A program made the translations under genes and the position numbers. From G963668345 sp965226215 (GTDB lineage Bacteria; Acidobacteriota; Terriglobia; Bryobacterales; UBA6623), in NCBI GenBank assembly GCA_965226215.1, contig CBDDCH010000002.1, forward strand, positions 3,658,001-3,722,000: a stretch of DNA of 64,000 nucleotides, written 5' to 3'. The notes under the pieces are model-generated. The model made no database searches, was not told the DNA's origin, and worked only from the letters and a program-made list of their open reading frames with translations. Position 1 is the first letter of the stretch. Each line of letters opens with the position of its first letter. Of this stretch, positions 17,703 through 25,219 are shown piece after piece.

Positions 17703-18055
17703 TTCGTTGCGGCACGCTGGGTCCCGGTTGAAGCTTCCAGCAAGGTCTTTTCGCCGGCTACTTCTGACCACCCGCGAGGCTTATTCGGCCGGTGTCCCCT
17801 CGCGGTCCAATTTCTCGTCTGTATCGAGAACCCTTCCCGGCTCATCGCTAAAAACAGCCTTCGCTTTCCCTTAGGGCCTCTAATAATAAGTACGCCATTG
17901 CAGGGCGAGTCTCGAATGCCGGCACTGAGTGATTCCCACCGGTTTTTGGCAAGGATTTCATTCTCTAGGTTGTCAGTATTCAACCCTTTGGCTAGTTTTG
18001 ACGATGAAGAGAACAGCAGTGTTCCAGTTGGCCCGACCGCTCGGACCGAGAGGAC
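17703..18055. other. Gap between IS1595 flank and sigma factor gene
   Basis: About 350 bases. A 135-codon minus-strand frame crosses it (17663-18070) but overlaps the restored tadE end and the sigma start, has no ribosome site that I can see and no recognised motif. I treat it as non-coding; it should hold the sigma factor promoter. Confidence 0.4.
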
Positions 18056-19621
18056 ATGATCGAGGCCCACCGGCGGAATGAGTCACAGGTTCTTATGGCA
18101 GCAACCACACACTTCCAAGGCTACGGCGATAGCGACTTGGCAGGACCAGGCCACCGGGCGCGGGAGGCTAGTCACTTGGGAGTCGGTCCGGCCTGGCCGG
18201 AAGGCCAGGACTCCGACCATGAGACTCCCGAGGCCGAGAGCAGCGGGACCGAGGACTATGTTCGCCTCTACCTGACGGAGATGGGATTGGTGCCGCTGTT
18301 GGACGCTACAGGAGAGATTCGCTTGGCAAGAGGGATCGAGCAGGGGCGCCTTAAGGTCCAGAAAGTCCTGGCCGCCACCCCATGGCTTTGGAAAGAGCTT
18401 CTCGAGCTACAAGTGACGGCTGAACATGGGCGACTCAAGCTGAGGTCATGGATGGAACTAGACGGGGGCGACGAAGATGGCTCTGCGAAAAAGCGAGCGG
18501 AGGCGAATCTGTTGTCGGGCTTGGCCGAGGTGACTCAGGCCCTTGAGGGTATCAGGAAGGCGGCCATTTCAAGAAATAGGTGGACCGGGAGCAGAAAGGT
18601 GGCTCGGCGGAGGCGGGCGTGGTGCATGGGGCGACGCAAAGTCGTGCTGTCAAGGGCAATTCGAAGCCTACCTCTTCGGCCGGAAGTTTGGAAAAGCTGG
18701 GCCCAGGAGTTCGAAACAATCGCGCTCAGCGGTCCTCAACCGACTCGGGATCTGTCGCTTTCGCTGACCGCTGAAGTTCTACCCAAGCGCAAAGCAAGGG
18801 GCCGACGGCGAGCGACGGTCCGAATCGGAATGAGCAGAGCCGAAATCCAACGCGCGCTGCAACGGATCCGGGAGGGTCGACAGCAGACTGAAGAAGCAAA
18901 AAAAGCCCTCGTAGCAGCCAATCTGCGCTTGGTGGTTGCCGTGGCAAAAAAGTATGTCAACCGCGGGTTGCACCTGCTGGATCTCGTTCAGGAAGGCAAC
19001 ATCGGACTGATGCGCGCGGCGGAAAAGTTCGATCACCATCGGGGTTTCAAGTTCTCGACCTACGCCACCTGGTGGATACGGCAGGCAGTGACGCGGGCCC
19101 TTTCCGATCAGTCGCGCACGGTTCGCATTCCGGTGCACATGAATGATCAGCTCCATCGCTTTCTGCGTACACTTCGTCAACTTGAAAGGGAATCCGGTCG
19201 CCCGCCCACGAACCAAGAAGTGGCCCACCAGCTCGAAACGGACGTCAAGAAGGTCGAAACTCTGAGGTCTATCTCTCGCCCTCCGATATCCATCGATACT
19301 CCGGTGGCCCACGAGAGTGAATCAGCCCTAACAGACCTACTCGAAGACCGGAATGCCAAGTCACCGCTACAGAGAGTGGTCGATGCCGACTTGCGCAGCA
19401 AGACCGCTGATCTGCTACACCGGCTCTCTCCGAACGAAGAGAAAATCCTCAGAATGCGGTTCGGAATCGGTTTCGAGCGGCAACACACCTTGCAAGAAAT
19501 CGGCCGGGAGTTAGCTCTCACGCGCGAACGAATTCGCCAAATCGAGACCAAGGCACTGCAGGCACTTCGCGATCCACGCTTTGCGCCCCAACTGCGCGAA
19601 CTACTGGAATCCCAAGTGTGA
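18056..19621 (+). CDS. RNA polymerase sigma-70 factor, RpoD-like
   Basis: A 521-residue group 1 or 2 sigma factor. Region 1.2 is EDYVRLYLTEMGLVPLL (about 65-82), then a long basic non-conserved insert to about 270. Region 2 is near canonical (DLVQEGNIGLMRAAEKFDHH, KFSTYATWWIRQAVTRAL, RTVRIPVHM) and should bind the -10 element and core enzyme. Region 3 follows with GRPPTNQEVAHQLE and region 4 with HTLQEIGRELALTRERIRQIE, the -35 recognition helix. There is no obvious acidic region 1.1, so I cannot say whether it is the primary factor or a paralogue. The insert is unusually Arg/Trp rich (RRRRAWCMGRRK). Confidence 0.9.
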   Translation: MIEAHRRNESQVLMAATTHFQGYGDSDLAGPGHRAREASHLGVGPAWPEGQDSDHETPEAESSGTEDYVRLYLTEMGLVPLLDATGEIRLARGIEQGRLKVQKVLAATPWLWKELLELQVTAEHGRLKLRSWMELDGGDEDGSAKKRAEANLLSGLAEVTQALEGIRKAAISRNRWTGSRKVARRRRAWCMGRRKVVLSRAIRSLPLRPEVWKSWAQEFETIALSGPQPTRDLSLSLTAEVLPKRKARGRRRATVRIGMSRAEIQRALQRIREGRQQTEEAKKALVAANLRLVVAVAKKYVNRGLHLLDLVQEGNIGLMRAAEKFDHHRGFKFSTYATWWIRQAVTRALSDQSRTVRIPVHMNDQLHRFLRTLRQLERESGRPPTNQEVAHQLETDVKKVETLRSISRPPISIDTPVAHESESALTDLLEDRNAKSPLQRVVDADLRSKTADLLHRLSPNEEKILRMRFGIGFERQHTLQEIGRELALTRERIRQIETKALQALRDPRFAPQLRELLESQV

Positions 19622-19965
19622 GCCGGCTCGGACACGCACCTGGCTTCCTCTTAGGTCCTTCCAATACTTACACTGCCGAGACAGAATCTGCGACTCCAGG
19701 TGAGGCTCTCCGCGAACGACCAATTGCTACAGGTTTTGGGGTAGCCCGTCGATAGTACGATCGGAATGAGCTAACCGTCTCAACCGGCGTGCTGAATTAG
19801 GCCGGTAAAAGGCAAAAACCTGTGGTAGTCTTTCGCTACGGTGCAACGATCCGGACCCGGAAACCACAAGCGGGCATCTCAGAATCGACCGGGAAATCGC
19901 ACCGTAGAATCGGGCTTCGGGCCTGGCACGGAGTCGGTTAGACCGCCCTCGTAGGGCGTTCGGCC
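19622..19965. other. Intergenic region with a hairpin just before the PRC gene
   Basis: No gene is visible in about 340 bases. The hairpin CGCCCTCGTAGGGCG at about 19943-19957 lies nine bases before the ATG of the PRC-barrel gene, where it could affect ribosome access. A run of complementary segments around 19810-19910 (CCTGTGGT...ACCACAAG, CTACGGTGC...GCACCGTAG) suggests a structured leader. Confidence 0.4.
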
Positions 19966-20700
19966 ATGCTTCTAAGCGTTAGAGAACTAAGCCGTTTTCG
20001 AGTCCAGGGCAAGGACGGAAAGCTAGGTAAAGCGGCCGACTTGTACGTCGACGATTCCACCTGGACCACACGCCATCTTGTGGTCAACACCGGTCGCTGG
20101 CCCTCGGCTCATCGAGTACTAGTCCCTCCCGAGTATTTGGGACAACCTGACAATGCCAAACGGGTTTTGACGGTATCGCTTACCCGCGAAGACTTCGAGC
20201 GCTGCTCGGATTCCGAAAGCGATCAGCTTGTTTCCGAACAGCAGGAACTCTTGCTCGAGAGCCGTTATGGTAGTGCCGTTTACGGTCGGGGCGGTGGGCC
20301 CGTGGGCGCCGTACACGGCGTCGTGTCGCGGCAGGCCTTGGCGATCGCCACTGCCGAAAGCGCAGGTGGCTCGGAAAAACAGGAGCAAGCTCCTCAATTA
20401 CGAAGTGCCCTCGAGATCGTCGGCTATCATATCGAGGCCCTGGACGGCCCATTCGGCAATGTAGAGGATTTTCTGCTGGACAACGACGACTGGGTTGTGC
20501 GCTACATGGTGATCGACACCAAGACCTGGCGATTGCCCAACCCAAAGGTTTTGGTTCCACCCTCGTGGATTCAACACATCAGTTGGGCGGAATCGCGCGT
20601 GCATATGTCCGTTCGGCGGGCCAAGATCAAGCGTAGCGCCCGCTACGAACCTACCTCCCATAGCCACTCGCAAAAAGAAAAACCTCTGCTGTGGCCGTAG
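19966..20700 (+). CDS. Protein with two PRC-barrel domains
   Basis: A 244-residue soluble protein with two PRC-barrel-like halves. The first (about 1-75) reads LSRFRVQGKDGKLGKAADLYVDDSTWTTRHLVVNT in segments typical of the fold, and the second (about 150-215) repeats it as IVGYHIEALDGPFGNVEDFLLDNDDWVVRYMVIDT in equivalent places; both end in a KVLVPP or RVLVPP strand. A linker rich in Gly, Ser and Gln joins them. PRC barrels occur in RNA-processing and photosynthetic-reaction-centre proteins and in stress proteins of unknown role. The function here is not known. No clear operon partner. Confidence 0.75.
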   Translation: MLLSVRELSRFRVQGKDGKLGKAADLYVDDSTWTTRHLVVNTGRWPSAHRVLVPPEYLGQPDNAKRVLTVSLTREDFERCSDSESDQLVSEQQELLLESRYGSAVYGRGGGPVGAVHGVVSRQALAIATAESAGGSEKQEQAPQLRSALEIVGYHIEALDGPFGNVEDFLLDNDDWVVRYMVIDTKTWRLPNPKVLVPPSWIQHISWAESRVHMSVRRAKIKRSARYEPTSHSHSQKEKPLLWP

Positions 20701-20735
20701 CTCGATTTGCTCACGAGCTGAGGGTTCCCGGTTGA

Positions 20736-21875
20736 CTAAATCGCTGCGATCAGCTTCGCCAGCAGTGCGGTGCGATCGGGAATGCGGTTGATCAGGACGC
20801 TTTCGTTCAGCGCATGGGCGCCTTCGCCGACAGCACCCAGACCGTCCAGTGTCGGCACCCCCAGAGCCGCGGTAAAGTTACCGTCCGACCCGCCGCCGAC
20901 TTGAGCTTCGCCAACCTCAAAGCCTAGTTCTGAAGAGAGTTTTTGCGCCAGCCGGTAGAGTTTCACCACCGCTCCGGATCGCTCGAGCGGAGGCCTGCCG
21001 ATCTTCCCTTCCAACACCAGCTCCGTTCTTGGATCGAACGGCTTCAAAGCCCGAAACCTCTGCTCCAGCCGCCGCCCTTGCGCGGCGCGCGGCACTCTGA
21101 CATCGATATCGGCCCAAGCTTCCTCGGCAACGACATTCGCACGACTCCCGCCATGAATCACACCGGGGTTCACCGTGATTCCGGTTTTGAGGTTGGTCCA
21201 CTCCGCAATTCTTGACAACTGGCGCGACAGCTCAACGATGGCACTTGCTCCGGAAGCGAAATCCAGTCCGGCGTACGCAGCACGTCCGCGAACTCGGAGT
21301 CGCAGCGTTCCGCCCCCTTTGCGGCCCGTTTTGAGGTTTCCGCCTAAGCCGGCTGCCGGCTCAGCGACTAACACCGCGTCACTTCGTCGAGCTTCGGCTT
21401 CCGTGTACCTACGAGAGCTCGGACTCCCGACTTCCTCGTCGGAGTTAAGCTGCAGGACGTACTTCTTGTTCACGGGGATTTCGATCTCACGGAGAGCCTC
21501 GGCCGCGAAGACGAGCATCGCAACTCCCGCCTTCATATCAAAAACACCGGGGCCCCACAGACGCCCCCCTTTCCGTCTGAACGGCATGCGGCGGATCGTT
21601 CCCGTTTCCCAGACAGTATCAAGGTGACCGAGCGCCAGGACCTGCCCGTTCTTAGGTCGCCGGGGAAGCTTGAATTCCGCGCGCAGGTGATGGCCGTATT
21701 GTTTCTGCCGGTAGAGTTTTACCTTGGCAAAGGGGGATAGGCGGTCGGCGACAAACTCTACAGCACGGTCTACCGCGGCTTTGTCGTTGGTCGGCGACTC
21801 CAACTTGACCAGTTGACCGATCCATTCGACGATGTCCGGTAGCCGCTGAGTGGTGTAGCGCAGGACGTCATCCAT
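20736..21875 (-). CDS. M20-family metallopeptidase (glutamate carboxypeptidase-like)
   Basis: A 379-residue zinc-dependent exopeptidase or deacylase. The metal ligands are visible in order: His and Asp in ALGHLDTVWE and GPGVFDMKAG, the catalytic and ligand Glu pair in NSDEEVGS, Glu-Pro in VAEPA and the C-terminal His in GEGAHALNESV. The dimerisation (lid) domain is inserted around residues 180-290. The start is set at ATG 21875 (MDDVLRYTTQRLPDIVEWIG); the longer frame upstream runs across the divergent promoter region and fabZ. Substrates in this family include folyl-glutamates, dipeptides and amidated amino acids; the specific one is unknown. Confidence 0.85.
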   Translation of the reverse strand: MDDVLRYTTQRLPDIVEWIGQLVKLESPTNDKAAVDRAVEFVADRLSPFAKVKLYRQKQYGHHLRAEFKLPRRPKNGQVLALGHLDTVWETGTIRRMPFRRKGGRLWGPGVFDMKAGVAMLVFAAEALREIEIPVNKKYVLQLNSDEEVGSPSSRRYTEAEARRSDAVLVAEPAAGLGGNLKTGRKGGGTLRLRVRGRAAYAGLDFASGASAIVELSRQLSRIAEWTNLKTGITVNPGVIHGGSRANVVAEEAWADIDVRVPRAAQGRRLEQRFRALKPFDPRTELVLEGKIGRPPLERSGAVVKLYRLAQKLSSELGFEVGEAQVGGGSDGNFTAALGVPTLDGLGAVGEGAHALNESVLINRIPDRTALLAKLIAAI

Positions 21876-21897
21876 TGTTCGTGGTCTAACCTGTCCT

Positions 21898-21906
21898 TGG
21901 TATAAT
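21898..21906 (+). promoter_or_regulatory. Candidate extended -10 promoter for the fabZ-lpxA operon
   Basis: TGGTATAAT combines a consensus TATAAT with an upstream TG, in the 213-base space between the divergent M20 peptidase and fabZ. No strong -35 is present at normal spacing. It would give a leader of about 175 bases. This is pattern matching only. Confidence 0.35.
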
Positions 21907-22088
21907 ACGCAGTTTTCTTGAAGCTCGTTGCCCGGCGCCCGGTTTGCGAGAGTAGCAAGGCAAGCTTGCGTGAACGAGGCTGATTCCTCGGCTTCGAGAA
22001 CGAGGGCGACAGCACAACGGATCCTCGGATACAATACGGCTAGCGCATTCCCAGGCACTAGCGGTCCGATTCTGCTCCCCGCATCCGG

Positions 22089-22586
22089 ATGCTTGATCTC
22101 AATCAGATCCTCGATATCCTCCCTCACCGTTACCCGATGCTAATGGTCGATCGGATCGAGGAAATCACGTCCGATCGCGCGATCGGTATCAAGAACGTTT
22201 CCATCAACGAACCTTTTTTTCAGGGACATTTCCCCGGTTTCCCAGTGATGCCGGGAGTGTTGATCGTGGAATCCATGGCGCAGGTGGGCGCTGTATGGCT
22301 ACTGAGCCAAGTGCCCGATCGCGAGGCGCGATTGCGAGACAAACTGGTTCTGTTCGCTGCCATTGAACAAGCCCGGTTTCGAAAACCCGTGTTTCCCGGG
22401 GACGAATTGCGGATCGAGATGCACTTGCTGAAGCGCAAGGCCACAGTCTACAAAATGAGCGCCAAAGCGAGCGTGCGGGGGCATTTGGTCGCTGAAGCCG
22501 TACTCATGTGTCAGGTTGCTGACAAGTCCGCGGTTGTACCGGAACCTCCCTCTCCCTCCGCTGCTCCCGAGCGTGACGAGCCGTAA
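22089..22586 (+). CDS. fabZ: 3-hydroxyacyl-[acyl-carrier-protein] dehydratase FabZ
   Basis: Dehydrates 3-hydroxyacyl-ACP in fatty acid elongation; cytoplasmic hot-dog fold. LPHRYPMLMVDR opens the domain (residues 11-22) and the catalytic pair is His47 in FFQGHFPGFPVMPG and Glu61 in VESMAQ. The core is of normal length, with a Pro/Ser-rich tail of about 20 residues. It heads a gene row in which lpxA follows after nine bases; the fabZ-lpxA arrangement is standard because both enzymes draw on 3-hydroxyacyl-ACP. Confidence 0.95.
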   Translation: MLDLNQILDILPHRYPMLMVDRIEEITSDRAIGIKNVSINEPFFQGHFPGFPVMPGVLIVESMAQVGAVWLLSQVPDREARLRDKLVLFAAIEQARFRKPVFPGDELRIEMHLLKRKATVYKMSAKASVRGHLVAEAVLMCQVADKSAVVPEPPSPSAAPERDEP

Positions 22587-22595
22587 GGGGGCTTC

Positions 22596-23372
22596 ATGGG
22601 AGTCCACCCCACAGCGGTTGTTCACGCCAAGGCCCGCATCGCGGAGTCCGCGGAGATTGGGCCCTTCTGCGTCATCCAGGAAGAAGTGGTAATCGGCGCC
22701 GGAACGAGACTCCTAGCGCACGTCTATATAGATGGGCCGATCTCGATTGGAGAAGACAATACGTTTTATCCTTTCTCGAGCGTAGGTGTGGCACCGCAGG
22801 ACCTCAAATTCCATGGGGAGCGATCCGAGACTCGGATTGGCAGCCGCAATCAGATCCGGGAGTTCGTCACCATCCACCGCGGCACCGAAGGCGGAAGCAG
22901 CCTCACCAGCGTGGGTGATGACAACCTACTGCAGGCCTACGCCCACGTGGCTCATGATTGTCACATCAGCTCGCACTGCATCCTGGGGCACGGGACGACG
23001 CTGGGCGGTCATGTCGCCGTGGAAGACTGGGGAGTCGTCGGCGCACACAGTGGCGTACATCAGTTCTGCCGGATCGGGTCCCATTGCTATATCGGCGGCT
23101 ACAGCGTCATTACCCAAGACGTCACACCCTACTCGCTGGTAGTAACCGAGCGAGGGGCCAAGGTTTTCGGGGTGAACAAGATCGGGTTGGAAAGGCGCGG
23201 CTTCTCGGACGAGGCGATCCGCAGCCTTCACAAAGCATTTCGCGTTCTGACAAAGTCCGGGTTGAACACCGAGAATGCCGTCGAGAAGATTCGAGAGGAG
23301 GTTGAAGAGGGGGAACACGTTCGCGAGCTGCTGGCGTTCATCGAGAGCTCGGAGCGGGGTATCGTCAAGTGA
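22596..23372 (+). CDS. lpxA: UDP-N-acetylglucosamine acyltransferase LpxA
   Basis: First enzyme of lipid A synthesis: transfers a 3-hydroxyacyl chain from ACP to UDP-GlcNAc (or UDP-GlcNAc3N). The 258-residue protein is a left-handed beta helix built from hexapeptide repeats (VHAKARIAESAEIGPF and following), with the catalytic His in YAHVAHDCHISSH (residue 120 is the likely equivalent of E. coli His125). A helical C-terminal domain follows from about residue 190. It shows that the organism makes lipid A. Its stop overlaps the GTG start of lpxI (GTGA). Confidence 0.95.
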   Translation: MGVHPTAVVHAKARIAESAEIGPFCVIQEEVVIGAGTRLLAHVYIDGPISIGEDNTFYPFSSVGVAPQDLKFHGERSETRIGSRNQIREFVTIHRGTEGGSSLTSVGDDNLLQAYAHVAHDCHISSHCILGHGTTLGGHVAVEDWGVVGAHSGVHQFCRIGSHCYIGGYSVITQDVTPYSLVVTERGAKVFGVNKIGLERRGFSDEAIRSLHKAFRVLTKSGLNTENAVEKIREEVEEGEHVRELLAFIESSERGIVK

Positions 23373-24196
23373 AATATGGCTTGATTGCCGGGGGAGGCCG
23401 TTTTCCGCTGCTCGTACTTTCCGCCGCCAGGCAGCAAGGGCACGAGATGGTGGCGGTTGCCGTTAAGGAGGAAGCCCTTCCTGAAATCGAGCAGCTTGCC
23501 GAGCGCTGCCATTGGATCTCCCTGGGCGAGCTGTCGAAGCTGATCAAGATCCTCAAGCAAGAGAACATCAGTGAAGCGATCATGGCGGGACGCGTGCAAC
23601 ACGCCCGCATCTATTCCTCGATTCGCCCCGACTGGAAACTACTCAAACTGCTAAAGTCGCTGGGACGGAAAAACACGGACTCACTCATCGGGGCCGTGGC
23701 GACTGTGCTCGCCGAAGAAGGCATCCAGTTACTCGATTCCACTCGGTTCTTGGCGCCGCATATGGCGCGGGAGGGGCCCAACACCAAGCGGGGACCGACC
23801 GAAAGCGAGCAGGCCGACATTGACTATGGACGCGAGATCGCCCAGACTTTGGCGGCCTACGACATAGGCCAAAGCGTCGTGATCTGCGAAAAAGCGTGTG
23901 TGGCGGTCGAAGCCATGGAAGGAACCGATGCGGTGATCCTGCGAGCGGGAGATTTCAGCAGCGGGCGGCGGCTGACCGTCGTCAAAGTTGCCAAGCCGAA
24001 CCAGGACATGCGTTTCGACGTACCGGTCGTCGGGCCGACCACCATCGCAAAAATGAAGCGCGTGAATGCGACAGCGCTGGCGGTCGAAGCGGGCCAGACG
24101 CTGCTGATCGACCGGGACGAACTCCTGGCCGCGGCGAACGAGGCCGGGATTGCCGTCGTGGGGTGTCGCTCGCTGCAGGCTGCGCGAACCTCGTAG
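23369..24196 (+). CDS. lpxI: UDP-2,3-diacylglucosamine pyrophosphatase LpxI
   Basis: Hydrolyses UDP-2,3-diacylglucosamine to lipid X, the step done by LpxH in many proteobacteria. The 275-residue protein starts at the GTG overlapping the lpxA stop. The N-terminal domain has LIAGGGRFPLLVLSAARQQGHEM and MAGRVQHARIYSS; the C-terminal domain has GQSVVICEKACVAVEAMEGTD and VVKVAKPNQDMRFDVPVVGP, all characteristic of LpxI. The position between lpxA and a Gfo/Idh/MocA gene is common in LpxI-containing bacteria. Confidence 0.93.
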   Translation: MKYGLIAGGGRFPLLVLSAARQQGHEMVAVAVKEEALPEIEQLAERCHWISLGELSKLIKILKQENISEAIMAGRVQHARIYSSIRPDWKLLKLLKSLGRKNTDSLIGAVATVLAEEGIQLLDSTRFLAPHMAREGPNTKRGPTESEQADIDYGREIAQTLAAYDIGQSVVICEKACVAVEAMEGTDAVILRAGDFSSGRRLTVVKVAKPNQDMRFDVPVVGPTTIAKMKRVNATALAVEAGQTLLIDRDELLAAANEAGIAVVGCRSLQAARTS

Positions 24197-24262
24197 TTGC
24201 CAAATAGGAGAACCCGCGGACTCGGACGCGGGAATCAACTCAGCAAAGAGCAGCACAGGAGC

Positions 24263-25219
24263 ATGAAGATCACCACCGCCGTTGTCGGGGTTGGAACATT
24301 CGGCCGCCAGCATGCCCGCGTTCTGGCGTCGTTGCCTTCGGCTGAGTTGGTAGCGGTGGTCGATTCAGACGCCGTGCGGGCCGGCAGTGTGGCCGAAGAG
24401 TTTGGCTGCCCCGCCTTGACCGATTACCGTGAGCTTATCGGCAAGGTGCAGGCGGTTAGCTTGGCCGTTCCCACCGTTCTTCACGCTGAGATTGGAATTC
24501 CGCTGCTGGAGGCGGGGATCGACCTACTGGTCGAAAAGCCCATCGCCGACGATCTGCCGTCGGCGGATGCACTGATCGACGCCGCGGATCGGAACGATCG
24601 TGTTCTGCAGGTCGGCCATCTCGAGCGCTTCAATCCGATCGTCGAGGCTGCGCGGCAGGAGGCCAAGCTTCCGCTTTTCTTTGAAGTCCAACGCATGAGC
24701 CCGTTTTCGGCCCGCAGCCTTGACGTGGATGTCGTCCTCGACCTCATGATCCACGATCTGGATATCGTTTTGAGCATGGTCGATAGCCCGATTGCCCGCC
24801 TGGAGGCAACGGGCGTGGCGATCCTGTCACCGAAAGCGGACATCAGCAGCGTGAGATTAGTCTTTGAAAACGGCTGTGTGGCCAACCTCACAGCCAGCCG
24901 AATTTCCGTGGACAAGGTTCGCAAGCTTCGCTTCTTCCAGCCGCGCCAATACATCTCGATCGACTACGCCAGCCAACAGGGGTCTATGTACGAGGTAAGT
25001 GAGTCAGGAAAAATCAAGCTTGTGCCCCTCGGAGCAAGCAAGGCCGAGCCTCTCGCTCGCCAAACAGAATCCTTTCTCGAAGCAGTCGAAACTCGTAACA
25101 CTCCGCGTGTCTCGGGCCGTGGCGGCCGAAGAGTCCTCGACGTTGCGCTTAAAATAGTAAAGGAGATGGACCAACACGCTCGTGTTGTGGCAGCTACGAT
25201 TGCCGCAAAACAAAAGTGA
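24263..25219 (+). CDS. Gfo/Idh/MocA-family oxidoreductase in the lipid A operon (GnnA-like)
   Basis: A 318-residue NAD(P)-dependent oxidoreductase. The Rossmann fold starts with VVGVGTFGRQHARVL, the conserved EKP lies at residues 91-93 (LLVEKPIADD) and HLERFNP follows at about 119. ATG 24263 has AGGAG just upstream, so the TTG start further upstream was rejected. Members beside lpxA include GnnA, which oxidises UDP-GlcNAc at C3 so that GnnB can aminate it for an amide-linked lipid A; no gnnB-type aminotransferase is next to it here. The role is therefore inferred from context. The stop overlaps the GTG of the TonB-like gene. Confidence 0.8.
   Translation: MKITTAVVGVGTFGRQHARVLASLPSAELVAVVDSDAVRAGSVAEEFGCPALTDYRELIGKVQAVSLAVPTVLHAEIGIPLLEAGIDLLVEKPIADDLPSADALIDAADRNDRVLQVGHLERFNPIVEAARQEAKLPLFFEVQRMSPFSARSLDVDVVLDLMIHDLDIVLSMVDSPIARLEATGVAILSPKADISSVRLVFENGCVANLTASRISVDKVRKLRFFQPRQYISIDYASQQGSMYEVSESGKIKLVPLGASKAEPLARQTESFLEAVETRNTPRVSGRGGRRVLDVALKIVKEMDQHARVVAATIAAKQK

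Noticed and set aside
17663..18070. 135-codon minus-strand frame before the sigma gene
   Set aside because: It overlaps the restored tadE end and the sigma start, has no visible ribosome site and no recognisable motif.
19810..19910. Possible riboswitch upstream of the PRC-barrel gene
   Set aside because: Complementary segments exist but no known riboswitch core was recognised.
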